Position numbers and translations under genes: made by a program
In this document: piece after piece, positions 24,151 through 35,779 of the stretch
Numbering within the stretch: position 1 is the stretch's first letter
How the letters are laid out: every line of letters starts with the position of its first letter
Assembly (NCBI RefSeq): GCF_016545825.1
Contig: NC_052620.1
Coordinates: 2,356,001-2,420,000 of the forward strand
DNA from: Eucalyptus grandis
Lineage: Eukaryota; Streptophyta; Magnoliopsida; Myrtales; Myrtaceae
DNA: 64,000 bases
Reading direction: 5' to 3'
Notes under the pieces: generated by a model
Databases searched by the model: none
Told to the model about the DNA's origin: nothing
The model's input: only the letters and a program-made list of their open reading frames with translations

Positions 24151-26949
24151 GGTTTCCATGCCCTATTCCACACTATTACACACCCATCATACATCATTTC
24201 ATCTTTCAATAGTCTTCTCAATGCGACTAATAACTCTCACACGATTAATTACCCTCTACCAAGGAATGTGTGCACACTTAGAATCCTCAATCAAAATAAT
24301 AATTTGTCTATTTCTCTTGTATTAACGATAGCCGATAAAAATTTATTGTGTGTGGGTACACGATCGACCTTAACCAAAATATCATATTTTTCTTTCCATA
24401 ACTCCCACATTTTCTGTAGTCCACTCAAATATTTTTGGCATTATCAATTGATGTCCGATTATTTTTCAATTAATAACCAACATTATTTAATTTAGGAAAT
24501 AAATCCCAAATTCACAAATAATTCATTTCAACATAAAATAAAGCTCAATTAAATAAACGGACTGCATCACGATCATTAGCATAAAATCTCGGTTGTTGGC
24601 TATCCCAGCCTAATTTCTGGAAAATAAATGAATAATTAAATAATTTCGAAAAATTTTAAATAAATACAATAAATCCAATTTAGGCCCGTAATGCTTGATT
24701 GGAAGCCAAGACGAGCCTGGAAAATTACCGAGACTCGTTCAGTAAATAAAAACATGAGTCTACTTGCTAATATCACTAATCATTTGCCTAACATGCATTA
24801 ATAAGACTCTAAACTAATTGATCTACTCTAATCTATCCACCTAATTGCATTTAATTAAATCTAATCAACCCATAAGCATCATTAGCCTACTAAAAAGGGA
24901 TTAGTGAGCAAAACTCACTTGATTGAACGCGAAGACTAGAGACCGCGATGACCGCGTGACGGCAGCCGAAATCCAAATTTTCGACAATGTCGACGGACAC
25001 TCGGACCGGGCCCAACAGGCCTTGCAAGCCCACAGCAACTACTGGGCTTGGTTTGGACTTGGGCTGAACTTGGGCCTGGGCTTCGCAGGCTTCAATTGGC
25101 TGGACCAAGAGCTGAATTGCGGGCTTGGACTTCAATTATTTGCTTGGCTGAACTGCAACTTGTTTGGGCTTGAAAACTGGACTGAAGATGGCTCATGAGT
25201 AAGTGGGCTGCTACTGGGGTTTCAATGGAGCTGCTGAATTGGTCTCTAATGGGCTGGAATTGCTGGCCTGCTCGCTGGCTTTGGACTACAATTGGGCCGA
25301 ACTTGCAGCTTGCTGGCGTCGAGGCTTGGAGTAGCGAATGAGGAAGTAACGAAGCCCGTGAGCGGGCTGGCGTCGAGCTGGGAAGACCAAGGGAATGCTA
25401 GACTGCTGCTTCGGTGGGTGATGGCTTCGCTAGTTGACCGTGAAGACGCGTGGCTGAAGACAACGGACGAAAGCAGCTATTGGTGAAGAACGTCCGTGGA
25501 GATGGGGCTTCGTTGGTGAAGGCGTGCAGCTGAGTTGATGGAGAAACACGAGCTGCAGACGTGGAGACCGAAGCTGCTGATGTCTTCAGTGGACTTGGAT
25601 GCGTGGATGAAGAGAGCTAGCTGCGGAAATGAAAAATGGAGGAATTCGGTGGTCTTCGCTTGTGATGGCTAGGCTGAACATTGACTCTGTGGACAGATGG
25701 GTGTGCGGGAAAGAAGCCGAAGGAGAGAGGGCTTCGCTGGTTGACCGAGGAACGTGGCAACGAGTTGGGGAATTAGAGATGGCTGGGCTCTTTCGTGGCT
25801 TTGGTAGGGAAGGGTTGATCGTGGGCTTGTGCTGAGGGCCCGAGATGCGGGATGTGGCAGCTTCAAGGAATTTCGGTGGATGTGTCCACGCACGGAGAGA
25901 GAGAAGCAGGAGGTGGAATGAGGGAAAACGTGGGAATGATTCGGTGGATGAAGATGCAAAGGAAATGAAAGCCAAGTAAAAGCAGAAATTGAGGTGGGTC
26001 GGGGGAAAAAGAAGAAGACGCACGAAGGAGAGGATAGCGACGGGAGGCAGCTGGATTCATTGGTTCAAGAAGATTGAAACAAACTTAAAGTCAATAATCA
26101 TCCTCTCCATTGAATGCCTTGTCCCATAATACTTTCTAGGATAAATTGAATCCAAAAATAGCACAAATAGATGCCAAAAACACAGCCCCAAATCATGCTC
26201 CGAATTTCACTCAGTACTTCAATTTCCTTACTCAATTCCCCAAATTGAGGTCGATTTCGATGAAGAGAAATCCCGTATAACTTTCTACAAGTCCGACACT
26301 CAAAGGCTCGACTTGAAAGTTGATTGAGCCCCTTTGAATTTCCATTAATTTCTAGAATGTCCAAAACGATTTTCCGTAAAAATTTCAGAATCTCCAAAAA
26401 TTATTCGGAGAATGATTTGACATTCTTAAAATAGATTGTGACATGACGAAGTTTCAATTTCAAAAATAGGGTTCAAATTTGTGGTTAATTTCAATCGGCG
26501 CGCTTTTAACGTGACCTAGTCTACCGAGTAGGTTTCATAAATTTTTAGTGCAAATGACCCATGGTCAATTTTCTTCGAGCCATAATGAAACCACTCGATA
26601 CATTTGCGACTCTCGATGGTCGTGAAAATCTCAAGATTTTAATTACAGGCACAAAGTACGCAAACGATAGAAAATCGATATAATCTTGTAATCGGGTGGA
26701 ATCACCCACACTTTGATCATACATCTTAGTCGAATTGACCTATCTCTAATCTCTGACCCTTACAAAGTCAAGCAATCGACTTCTAATCGAATTATCAAGT
26801 CCATTGCATTAAAATCTCTTAATAACTTCCCAAATAGTCTAGTTATCTTACGAGTGATCAGCTCTGAGAATAGCACAATAAACGCATCGATGAAAGGCCC
26901 AATTTATTCAATTGAAAACGATACTGAGAATTCAGGATGTCACAAATTT

Positions 26950-27430
26950 TTCCCCTTGTGAGCCCTAATATTCTCTCTCGAACCCTAATTTTTCTGTTAC
27001 GAGCCCTAATTTTCCCCTCTAATTAAGCGAGACAAAGACAGAAATGCATCTTTACCATGAGCGATGAGCAAGCGACGATGAGTGAATGGTGAGCAAGGGT
27101 GGGCGTGCCATGACAAGCAAGCGATGGTGAGCAAGTGATGGAGAGAGATGCGACGAGGCCAGCCTTTTAACTCAAGTTCAAACATCGCTTTTGCCTTGGA
27201 TGGCATGCGATGTTGTTTTGTTTATTACCCAGCCACATTGGACTAAATGACATCACTCAAAATGTTTATTTACAAATGTCACGTAACCAATTTAGCCGAA
27301 ATTTCTCATCATTACTCATCATTAGTACTTTAAGTGATCATTTTTTCTTTGATTTAGTACTTACTAGTCGACGAAAACTTTTGGTACTGAGTCGTACACA
27401 AGTTTTGCCACTAGTGTTGCAATGTGAATG
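26950..27430. other. AT-rich sequence upstream of copy B, no gene
   Basis: Contains three GAGCCCTAAT/GAACCCTAAT phrases (26960-27015) and a GAGCAAGCGA/GATGAGCAAG-type short repeat (27060-27140). I see no coding exon. It is probably the right part of a disrupted DNA element. Confidence 0.4.
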
Positions 27431-27495
27431 GAATCAGACGGCTGCGTATTTTTTTAAGAAAAGGCCATCAAAGAACAGAGTAATTGCGTCGTGAT

Positions 27496-27634
27496 TATAT
27501 AGTATTTTATCTAGTCATCGCCCGTTGTCATCCTCCTCCCCCGAGAGGAAGTCGTTTTTAAGTGAAATGCTTTTCTTCGCGGTATTGTCCACCTTCCCGC
27601 TCGAAGCAGGGACCGAAAGACTCGAGCGCTCTCC
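27496..27634 (+). promoter_or_regulatory. Putative core promoter and 5' leader of SAG101 copy B
   Basis: A weak TATA-like run (TATATAGTATTTTAT, 27496-27510) lies about 135 bp before the start codon. The leader GAAAGACTCGAGCGCTCTCC immediately before the ATG is shared with copies C and D and, in altered form, with E. Copies C-E have a stronger TATA box and a conserved CATTCAGACATTTTCACAAA leader that B lacks. B's 5' flank is therefore of a different type and matches the relic at 18290-18570. Confidence 0.45.
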
Positions 27635-30600
27635 ATGGAGGCCGAGTCGTCGCCGTGCGTAACGCGCACCAACTCTTTTTGTTGCCCTTTCGTCGCTGGA
27701 TGTCGAATTGTCATCTCCTTCCTCACCCACTTGCGTTTACTGATGCAGGTTCGAGAGCAGTGAGATGCTCGGGACTTTCGTGGTGTCGACACCCCTCCTG
27801 AAGGAATCGTGGAGGCGGTGCAATTTCGCGGACTCTGCCGCTCCGATGAGCTTCGTGGCGGACCAACGTGGCGAGGTTGGGTACGTGGCGTTCTCGGGCG
27901 TCCAGGTGATCGACTGGTCCGAGCCGAGCTGCGGGACCCTGATGGCGCTGGGCCAGTGCGAATGGGAGCCTCTGTTCTCACCGTTGAGGTGCGATGGCGA
28001 CGGCGATGGCGATGGCAACGGCGAGGGGACGGTCAAGGTGGACGCCGGATTCCTCCGTCTCTTCCTGGAATATTACCGGCGACAGGATTTCCAAAACCAG
28101 GTAAGCAGTCCATTTGCCTTGTTTGATTTTGACTTAGATTTTTTTTTTTTTTTTTTTTTTTTTTAGGGTCGGAGAATTAGAAGTCTCACTGCACGTGACT
28201 TTTGTTCTTTTCTGGGTAATTGCGTTACAACTTCATTAGTCGAACATCAGCAACTTCCGCGAAATTATGGTTTAGCTTTCAGTCACCCTCTTGATAAATT
28301 AATCGGCCTATGGACTTTACCCCTAATTTGGATTGATTAGTCCATACCTACTATATGTGAGTATGACGTTTCCAAAGCTCAAAACGCCGCCGTTTACTTT
28401 AGTTCTTTTCTGGGTAATTGCATTACAACTTCATTAGTCGAACATCATCAACTTCCACGAAATTATGGTTTTGGCTTTCAATCACACTCCTGATAAATTA
28501 CTTTACCCGTAATTTGGATTGTTTAGTCTATTTACTTTATTTAAAAGCAGGTTCTAAAAGTTAAAGTAGCTGTTAGATGGAGACTCATGCTTAGTCTGGT
28601 TTTTTTTTTTTCCTAGTATTAAATGTAAACATATTTAATTGGAAAGACAAATAGGGTCCACTAAACTTAGGACTATAAGCTCTGACACCATGTGAGATTT
28701 TGATAGGACTATTTGTTAACTGATCTAAAAGCTTAAGTTGTTAGATGTAAATGTGGTTTATTATTTAAATATTCTAACAATAATAAAAAAGCAAGATAAG
28801 GGCGGTTGGTAGGAAAATGTATAAACATTTGCTTGCAGATTTAAAGGTGTACAGTACTTCATAAGGCATGCATCTTTGCATTTTGTTGCCTCGCCTCACC
28901 ATAGCTTCCTTGCAGAGTCTTCCTTTCTTCTCTTTGAACAGCGAGTTCATTCTGTGCATTTTATAACAACAAGAAAAGAGTGTTGAGTTTGATCGCCAGT
29001 ATTCCTTTCTAGCGAAGTTAATATTTATTTAATATAATCCAATGCGATTTAATTTTTTGAGGCCTTAGCCGGAAAAACTCACTACGAATTTGTTTTTGAC
29101 CCGGGAAAGGAAGAAAAAGAATGCACGATGAGATAAATATCCTCTTATACATCTGCAATAGATATAAAATAAGGGTGTAAATGAGAAGAAACGTTTGTTA
29201 GCACACGAATTCCACAAATCCTCCTCCTAATTTGAATGAATTTGGTGGGATTTAAAATTTACATAGAAAGCAAATTAAGATTCTAGTTCTTAATCCTTAT
29301 GTGTGAAGATGATGTGACGATGTAATTTATTAAGGACTCCTGAAAATCTATTGACCATCTCTCATTCTGCAAATCTTCAAACTAATTTCTCGTCTCGAAA
29401 GCAGAAAAACAAATTTATCTTAGAGCAATAGAGATGCATCAACTAACAAGGTTTTTCTTCTATTGTTTTGTTGAATTTACCAGTCACAAGCAACAAGACA
29501 GTCTTACTGTATTGTGCATGACTGCTGGAGACTATTTTGAGAGATTAGGCTGGTACAGTAGATATATACATCGGACAGTTCTTGGACAACACTAAATTAC
29601 TAATCTAGGTTATTTGTGTCCTTCGCATATCACATTCCTTGGCCATGTGTTGGAAATCTAGATGTAGTCTTTCTATAGTATGTAACGGTAAATTGTCGAT
29701 ATTGTCTCTACAGTCATTTCTTTTCTTGGGGAAGTCATTGACATTAGTCATACCAGCATATTTGAAGTAATAAAAAATTGCCCTTGGGTCATGCATGTAT
29801 TAAGTTTTCCTCACTCTAGCTCTCGTCGTGAGAGTAATTTATTCAAAGTCCTTCAAGCACTGAGCTGCTTTTTGTGTGCAGATTCAGGGATTATTAGGAA
29901 AGGTTAAGATGATTATCCTCACAGGCCATTCCTTTGGAGCAACAACCGCCTCTCTTACTGCTCTTTGGCTCCTCTCCAATCTACAGCCCGTCGCTTCTCC
30001 CATCTCAGTCCTCTGCCTCACCTTCGGCACTCCCTTGCTTGGCAACGAGTCCCTTTCCCAAGCCATTCTCCGGGAAAGATGGGGCGGGAGCTTCTGTAAC
30101 ATTGTCTCGAAGCTCGATGTAGTGCCCAAACTGTTCTTCACTCCACTAACCTCCTTGACTCCTCAACTGTACTTGCTGCTTCAGTTTTGGCAAGGCGCTA
30201 TGGCTTCACCCAGTCCAGAACAGTTAGTTGGAGAACTGCGAAAACAAAATTTTGATGAATTCTTTAGCAACGTCAAAAAATGTGTTCAAGATGCTGCACA
30301 ATCAGAAGAAGGGGCGAGGAACAATTTGTTTTGGCCACTGGGAAGCTACCTATTCTGTTCGGAAGAGGGAGCGATCTGTCTGGACGATGCAACGTCTATT
30401 GTTAAGATGATGCATTTGATGCTCGAGACAGTCTCTCCAGTTTCCAGTTTTGAGGATCATCTGAAGTATAGTTATTTTACAAGACTGCTTTCTTTGCAGT
30501 TCCTGAAAAGAATAGACATCGATGACCTCTCCGAGTCAAGCTATGAAGCTGGTGTCTTCTTGGCATTACAATCTTCAGGAATAGATCCACAGGTAATTAA

Positions 30601-31539
30601 ATGCCTCTCAAATCTGCACGAGACACTATCTTCTTGGCTTCCTAATCCAACTCAAAAGTATAGTCTATCAGTGCCCTTATTTTGTGGAAGGATTTTCTTG
30701 GAACAATCACTCTAATATTTGAGGCAGAACTCTCCTTCGCTCCTTAATAATAGTGCATGCAGAATGATGTAGGCTTATACTAGGACATCTTTTTGGTGAT
30801 CGCTGAATAGTAAGTACTCAGTCTTCACTTTGTGGGTTGTGTTCTTACCACCATGCAGGATGACAATGTTTCAAAGCCAGCTAAAGATTGCCTGCAGATG
30901 GCTCGGCACATGGGACGTGCACCGAACCTGAACAATGCTTATCTAGCTATCAAACTATCTGAGATAACGCCCTGCAGGGCACAACTTGAGTGGTACAAGG
31001 CACGCTGCGATGAGTCTGTGGATCAACGTGGGTATTATGACACATTCGAGAAATTTGCAGCATCCAGGAGGGAGTCCACAATCAACATGAACCTGTTCAG
31101 ACTCGGCACATTCTGGGATAGGGTCATAGGCATGGCAGCACGGAATGAACTCTCGCACGATTTCCACTGCATGCCCAAGTGGGTCAATGCGTCCCATTCC
31201 TACATGCTCCTCGCCGAGCCATTGGAAATCGCACGCTATTACCGTCATGGCATGCACACAAAGAAGGGACATTACATCAAACATGGGAGAAATAGGAGGT
31301 TCCAGATTTTGGAAAGATGGTGGAATCGGAAGGTGGCTGTTGCGGCGCAAGAACCACAACAAAATAACAACAAAAGGAATAGGAGCAGGTATGCAAGCTT
31401 TACTCAAGATTATTTGTTTTGGGCGAGGGTGGAGGAAGCTAAAGACTGGCTCAAGAACACAGAAGAGGAAGAGGACCTGAATAAGTTGGGATCATTTTTG
31501 GAGAACATGAATCGTTTGAGACGTACGCAAAGGAGCTGA
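27635..31539 (+). CDS. SAG101: SAG101-like lipase/EP-domain protein, copy B (most intact)
   Basis: Exons: 27635-27654, 27749-28100, 29882-30592, 30859-31539, all with GT-AG introns and phases that fit; about 587 aa (Arabidopsis SAG101 is about 540). Exons 1-3 form the alpha/beta-hydrolase-like domain: SSEMLGTFVVSTPLL near the N-terminus, GHSFG with Ser at about residue 141, LDVVPK with Asp at about 203, FEDHLKY with His at about 317. Exon 4 is the helical EP domain (LEWYKARCDES, YYDTFEKF, LAEPLEIARYYR, YASFTQDY, WARVEEAKDWL). In the family, SAG101 pairs with EDS1 to signal downstream of TIR-type NLR receptors. The start follows the shared leader and gives M-E-A-E-S-S-P-F-E-S. A one-base deletion near 31515 replaces the usual C-terminus (FEKYAEEL...) with a short tail. 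Whether it still works is uncertain. Confidence 0.8.
28101..29881 (+). other. Intron 2 of SAG101 copy B
   Basis: Donor GTAAGC at 28101, acceptor TGTGTGCAG at 29873-29881. It contains a T tract of about 27 bp (28138-28164) and a local duplication: the TTGTTCTTTTCTGGGTAATTG block near 28201 is repeated near 28402. Otherwise it matches the introns of A and C. No independent gene. Confidence 0.75.
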
Positions 31540-31697
31540 TTAAGAACAAGGAGGTGTCCATAGATGTTCTGGCTGAGAACTCAAGTTACACATTATGGGC
31601 TGAGAAATGGAAAGATTTGAAGGCGAAGCTCTTGCGGCCACCTTCTACTCCTCTTTTGAACGGAATGGATTGTGATTACGAAGAGATGAAAAGATAG
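31515..31697 (+). pseudogene. SAG101: Out-of-frame C-terminal coding tail of copy B
   Basis: From TTTGAGACG at 31515, a 60-codon open frame encodes the expected SAG101 C-terminus: FETYAKELIKNKEVSIDVLA and later NSSYTLWAEKWKDL. It is one frame away from the exon 4 frame. The ancestral stop after GMDCD (TAA in A and C) is TAC here, extending the frame to TAG at 31695. Its openness suggests that the single-base loss upstream is recent, or is a sequence error. Confidence 0.7.
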
Positions 31698-31699
31698 TG

Positions 31700-32460
31700 A
31701 CACAAATAATTCCCGAATTTTAACTTAATGCATGACCTAAACTTTCAGTATATATTGAATGGAGTCCATGAACTATTTGAAAATGTTTAAGATTAGGAAA
31801 AATATTGAATATTTTCATTAAAAAAACAAAACAAAAATTTGGTGAAGAAATTTTTTGGTAAGTTTTAGGTGTTAGGATTTTGTTTTTTTTTTTTTTTTTT
31901 TTGTTTTTAATGAAATGCAATAAACTGCAGAAATAAGGAAATGTCAAATTGGGACATTACAGTTGAATTTTATTCTACTGGGCCCTCCCCAAATAGTGGA
32001 ATTCTATTGGTCCGTGCCAAAAATGTATTTAATTATTTTCATGTTGGTAAATTTTTTACGAGCATTGGTAAGTCTATGTAACTTTATTAATAACTTTCTA
32101 AATTACCCACTTCCGTTCATAGTTTTGCAAATAACTAATCTTTATTACATAAGTTCTAAGATTTCGAATTCGCTAACTCTATTCATGCGAAATTTCCTAC
32201 TCATATAGACTTTTGTCAGATTAATTAAAAGGTGGGCTTGTGAGTATATGTGCATATATATATAAAATATATCCTAAATTTTGAGTATATTCTTATAATA
32301 GGGTTAGAATTAGAACTGAATTTTCTAGGATGGGAAGCTATGGAACATGGCCTCCTGATCGAATGGCCTGTATCGAACCGGTCGCCGATTCGCTCTAAGC
32401 GTCCCTCTCTCTCTGAAAAACTCCGACTCTTTCTTCGCGGACTACCTCCGTCAATCTCTC
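31700..32460. other. Copy B 3' flank
   Basis: AT-rich. Parts match the 3' flank of A and C (GAAATAAGGAAATGTCAAAT, 31930; GTCCGTGCCAAAAATGTA, 32010), but about 400 bp (32030-32450) has no counterpart in A or C. A T tract of about 20 bp lies near 31882. No gene is seen. Confidence 0.5.
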
Positions 32461-32463
32461 AAA

Positions 32464-32509
32464 TGGCGATCACCTCCGTTCGCCTTCTCATTCCTCCTTC
32501 CTTCACGTA

Positions 32510-32545
<36 letters not shown>

Positions 32546-33727
32546 GGGATTGAATCTATACTCGGTTCAACGTATCATCGTATCATCTGGGTTTCGTTGC
32601 AGTGCTCTGTTTTTGGTCTGTTGTCTTCAAATTCGTGGACAAACCTCTGCTTTTAGATGTGGGTTTGCAATTTGGCGTCGTTTGTCGGCCCTGCGATTGA
32701 TCATTCGCGTTTTTGCATGTACAGACTAGACTATTACCGGCGTGAGGCAAATGCTGGGAGGTAAAATTGCCGGCAAGTGTTTTCCGTGTTTCGGTCCAGT
32801 TTTGAGTCGTTCGTCGTAAACTAGATTGGCATTTGATTGATGCTGTCGCGCTGATGAGCGGTTTTCGGGTTTTTGTAGAGGCTCTGTGTGATTATAATAA
32901 GGTTTCGAACCTTTGTGTGAGAGCTGGGATTTCTTCGGGAATCCGGAGAAAGCACCACCAAATTCTCAAGGGACAAGAAGATGGTGCCTGATTCAGATCC
33001 TCCAAGCCTTAAGGATACCGATTCTTTGCATTGGTTTTTAAATCAACGTCCGATCTAGAATTTATTTTTTTACCCCTTGCGTGCGATGACATCTTACTTT
33101 TAGTTATGATCCCAAGTGTCTTGCTCCATGACTAAATTCATGTTGTTGACCTATGTTTGTCTAACTTGGCTTGCCGTACGAAGCTTGTGGTTTTGACTGG
33201 AGCTGGAATGAGCACAGAGTGCGGTATTCCCAAGTATAGAAGGTTCTTTAGTTATGATTAGAATGGTATTTTACGTTTAGCAGACATTTCAATGGATAGA
33301 CGTTACTGATGGGTGGAAATATTTCATTCTAGATGATTTGACATAACAGCCATTCTTCTCATTAATTTGTTTTAAACTAATTATATCAAAGAGGTTTGAG
33401 TATGTTTTCATGGCTATTCTATATCTTTTATTTTGGATAATTAAGTGACTAGGAAGAACAGGAAGAGAGATCTTGCTGTGATGCTGCATCATTTTTCATG
33501 CCTAACGCTAGTCTTCAAGTTATGCACTCTGCATAACCTTGTGGTATATATGTATTTTCAGCATATGTGGTCATGTTTGTATGATTGCACTCTCATGTTA
33601 AGCTTTCATGCCGAATGTGACAATTTGTAATTTTGTCTCCATTGTATAATATGTTGACTGTTCTTCCGTAGCTAAGACAAACCCTTCCAGCTTTTATTTG
33701 TTTTTTGCAGTCCAAATGGAGCTTATT

Positions 33728-33815
<88 letters not shown>

Positions 33816-34620
33816 TCTTCTTTTTTTTGGTTTATTGGTTTCATTATATAAATAGCAGCACTCTGCTTAAAGATGAAGCAAATATGCAAGGACAGTTCAA
33901 TCAGAAACAAAGTTATGGGGGATAAATTTGAAATTGAAGGGTGCTCTAGTATGTATATACAAATTTTGGATAAGGAAGGGCCAAAAATAAAATAGGTGGT
34001 GAGAATTGGAAGCTAGCTCATTTAATTGAAAGAGCCTTTTACATAGGGAACATTTTTGTCAAGCGAATGTCTTTGGGTTACTTCAATTAGAATTTGTCTA
34101 TGGAAGTAGCATAAAATCAGGATTGGGGTTATGCCTAAGAAATTAAGGGAGGACATTCAAGGAAGTTTGTTGGATTTCAGTTGTTATAAATGATATGATA
34201 CCGTGGAAAGTACAATAATGTGTTGTAGTTAGCTGACTTTGCCTATGGAGAAGATTTGTTGTTGGTTCTTTGCTTAAATAAAATCTTTTCAGTTTCTTCA
34301 TGGGGCTTCTCTATTTTTTTTCATCTGTTTAAGTGTCTAACTGTGCCTAAGATCTTTAGTGTCTCTCGATTTTTACTCTAATTCCATTACAATTCAATAG
34401 GAGTTTGTTCATTCTAAACGAGCTTGTAGGTGATATTGGGCAAGGAGGTATGTTGGATGGAGAAAGTTTACTACAGCATGGCCTAGTGTAGCTCATTATG
34501 CCTTGTGTCTCTTGAAAAGGCTGGTCGAGTAAATTTTATGATTACCCAAAATTTTGACAAGTCATTGGATGTGGAAATTTTGTGACATTTTCAGAAATTG
34601 GAGGATGAAGTTGGATATTA
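32464..34620 (+). pseudogene. SRT2: SRT2-like sirtuin pseudogene B
   Basis: A possible first exon begins at 32464 (MAITSVRLLIPPSF, then stop) before a CT tract. Next comes the KMVPDSDPPSLKDTDSLH segment (about 32946-33050, frame broken). TKLVVLTGAGMSTECGIPKY (about 33176-33245) keeps the NAD-binding GAGxSxxxGIP motif better than A or C. The SPNGAY exon (33710-33728) runs straight into the 82-bp CT repeat and is destroyed. At 34433-34555, remnants of SYAGWRRF...ALASLEKAGR carry stops. The zinc-binding and C-terminal exons found in units A and C are missing. It sits directly downstream of SAG101 B in the same order as the other units. Non-functional. Confidence 0.8.
33729..33810. repeat. CT microsatellite, 41 units
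   Basis: 82 bp of perfect CT starting in the sirtuin B SPNGAY exon. The corresponding sites in units A and C are much shorter (34 and 18 bp). Confidence 0.95.
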
Positions 34621-35095
34621 ATAAATTGAAGAAGAAGAAGAAGAAGAAGAAGAAGAAGAGAAAACTGAAGTGAGATCTGAAATATTTTTCCGACTTGAAG
34701 GGGTTTGCGATTCAACAAATACTATATTAATCCGACTTGAAGGGTTTGCGATTCAACAAATACTATATTAATCGGAGTTTATTTCATGAAGGAAAGTACT
34801 CAATGAGAATGAACAATCTTGAGTACAGCTTTTGAGTACATAAAGCATAAGGCAAAAGAGAAAACCTATTAAGGACGCAAATGCTTACGCTCGTAGAGAT
34901 TATGAATAAAATAAAATATTTATCAAGCCATTCCCATGCTATTTAAGAAGACGAGAGAGGAAAAGGATCTGATTTGAAATTTTTCTTACGAGAGTTGCAA
35001 TGGTGAATGTGATATAAATCTAAATGCGTGGAATATACAAAAAAATTATGGAGTATGTTGACTTTTGATTTGATTTTTTTCTTCATATTTCGATA
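34621..35095. repeat. GAA microsatellite and 45-bp tandem repeat region
   Basis: GAA repeats at 34628-34660, then two copies of TCCGACTTGAAGGG(G)TTTGCGATTC (about 34690 and 34731). The rest to 35095 is AT-rich and non-coding. This region replaces the last sirtuin exons of the unit. Confidence 0.75.
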
Positions 35096-35460
35096 CATGA
35101 ATAGGCATAATCAAGGTAGGCCCTGACCAAGCCAAGGGAGGCCTCCGTCCCGACCACGGGCATGGGAGACAAGGGACCGTGCCCAGCTTGGCCGATTGTT
35201 TCTTCTGGGCCTGGCCCAGCATGGCCCGATTGCTGGCCCTAGGTTTTGGTGATGGAAGATTTTTTATCCTCGCCCTCACTTATACAGAGGTGAGCTTAGT
35301 TATCTTTTCTATTCAGTTTCTTTCTTCTTCTTCTTCTTCTTTCGTTTAATTGACACGGACGTTTAGTAGTCAGAGGGGCGATTTTATCGATACAAAACAT
35401 AAGCAGGGACTAATTAATCTTGGGACAAAAGCTATATATAGTGTACTACTCGTATTTTAA
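35096..35460. repeat. Interspersed repeat R2, left part, split by PIF/Harbinger
   Basis: GC-rich R2 module (GGCCCTGACCAAGCC...GCCCGATTGCTGGCCCTAGG), a TTC microsatellite (35325-35341) and the AAGCAGGGACTAATTAATC tail found at 17653, 49870 and 54040. It is interrupted at TAA (35458-35460) and resumes after 41350 (GTCCCACTCAAACGTTGTCG). Confidence 0.65.
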
Positions 35461-35779
35461 GGGTGCATGATAACTAAAATTTATGTTCGAAATAATTTTT
35501 CTATTCTAGACACATTTTACGGAATAGAAATCCGTTTAATAAACCTATTCCGTTTTTCAATTTTTGGAATAGATTTCTATTCTAGAAATTAATTTGGAAC
35601 AAAATCGAAATATAAATTTTCTACTTTGATTTCTGGAAGAGAAATCAGAAATAATTTCTCCCCCAAAATCTCTAAACCCTAATTTCGGTGAGTACTCCAT
35701 CATCTCCTCTACGTCTCTGCCTCCTCCTCCTCCTCCTCCGCCTCTCCTCATCTCCTCAAGACATCGTCTTCTCCACTGG

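Larger units (their letters stand above)
20154..26944 (-). mobile_element. Ty3/gypsy LTR retrotransposon, minus strand, internally deleted
   Basis: Both outer ends carry the family termini (TGTCACACTCC at 20154; GGATGTCACA at 26935-26944), flanked by a perfect 5-bp target duplication AATTT (20149-20153 and 26945-26949). The 5' LTR in minus orientation is 23035-26944 (3.9 kb). The 3' LTR is cut to 20154-about 20955. Next to the 5' LTR, CGTTCTGATATCA (about 23010) is the complement of a degenerate tRNA-Met primer-binding site. The internal part keeps gag with a CCHC knuckle and the start of reverse transcriptase. The rest of RT, RNase H and integrase are deleted. The element cannot move on its own. 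Confidence 0.85.
19741..27420. mobile_element. Probable inverted-repeat DNA element disrupted by the gypsy element
   Basis: The left end (from about 19746, GACACTAGAAGTGC... CTCACTTTAGTAC-like) and the right end (inverse near 27360-27420: ACTTTTGGTACTGAG, GCCACTAGTG) appear to be inverted copies. CCCTAA-rich sequence lies on each side of the gypsy insertion (20020, 26960-27020). This suggests a MULE-type element interrupted by the LTR retrotransposon at 20154-26944. The match is diverged, and I did not find a convincing target duplication. Confidence 0.35.

Noticed and set aside
33593..33910. Frames rich in Leu-Ser or Arg-Glu
   Set aside because: They are translations of the CT microsatellite, not proteins.
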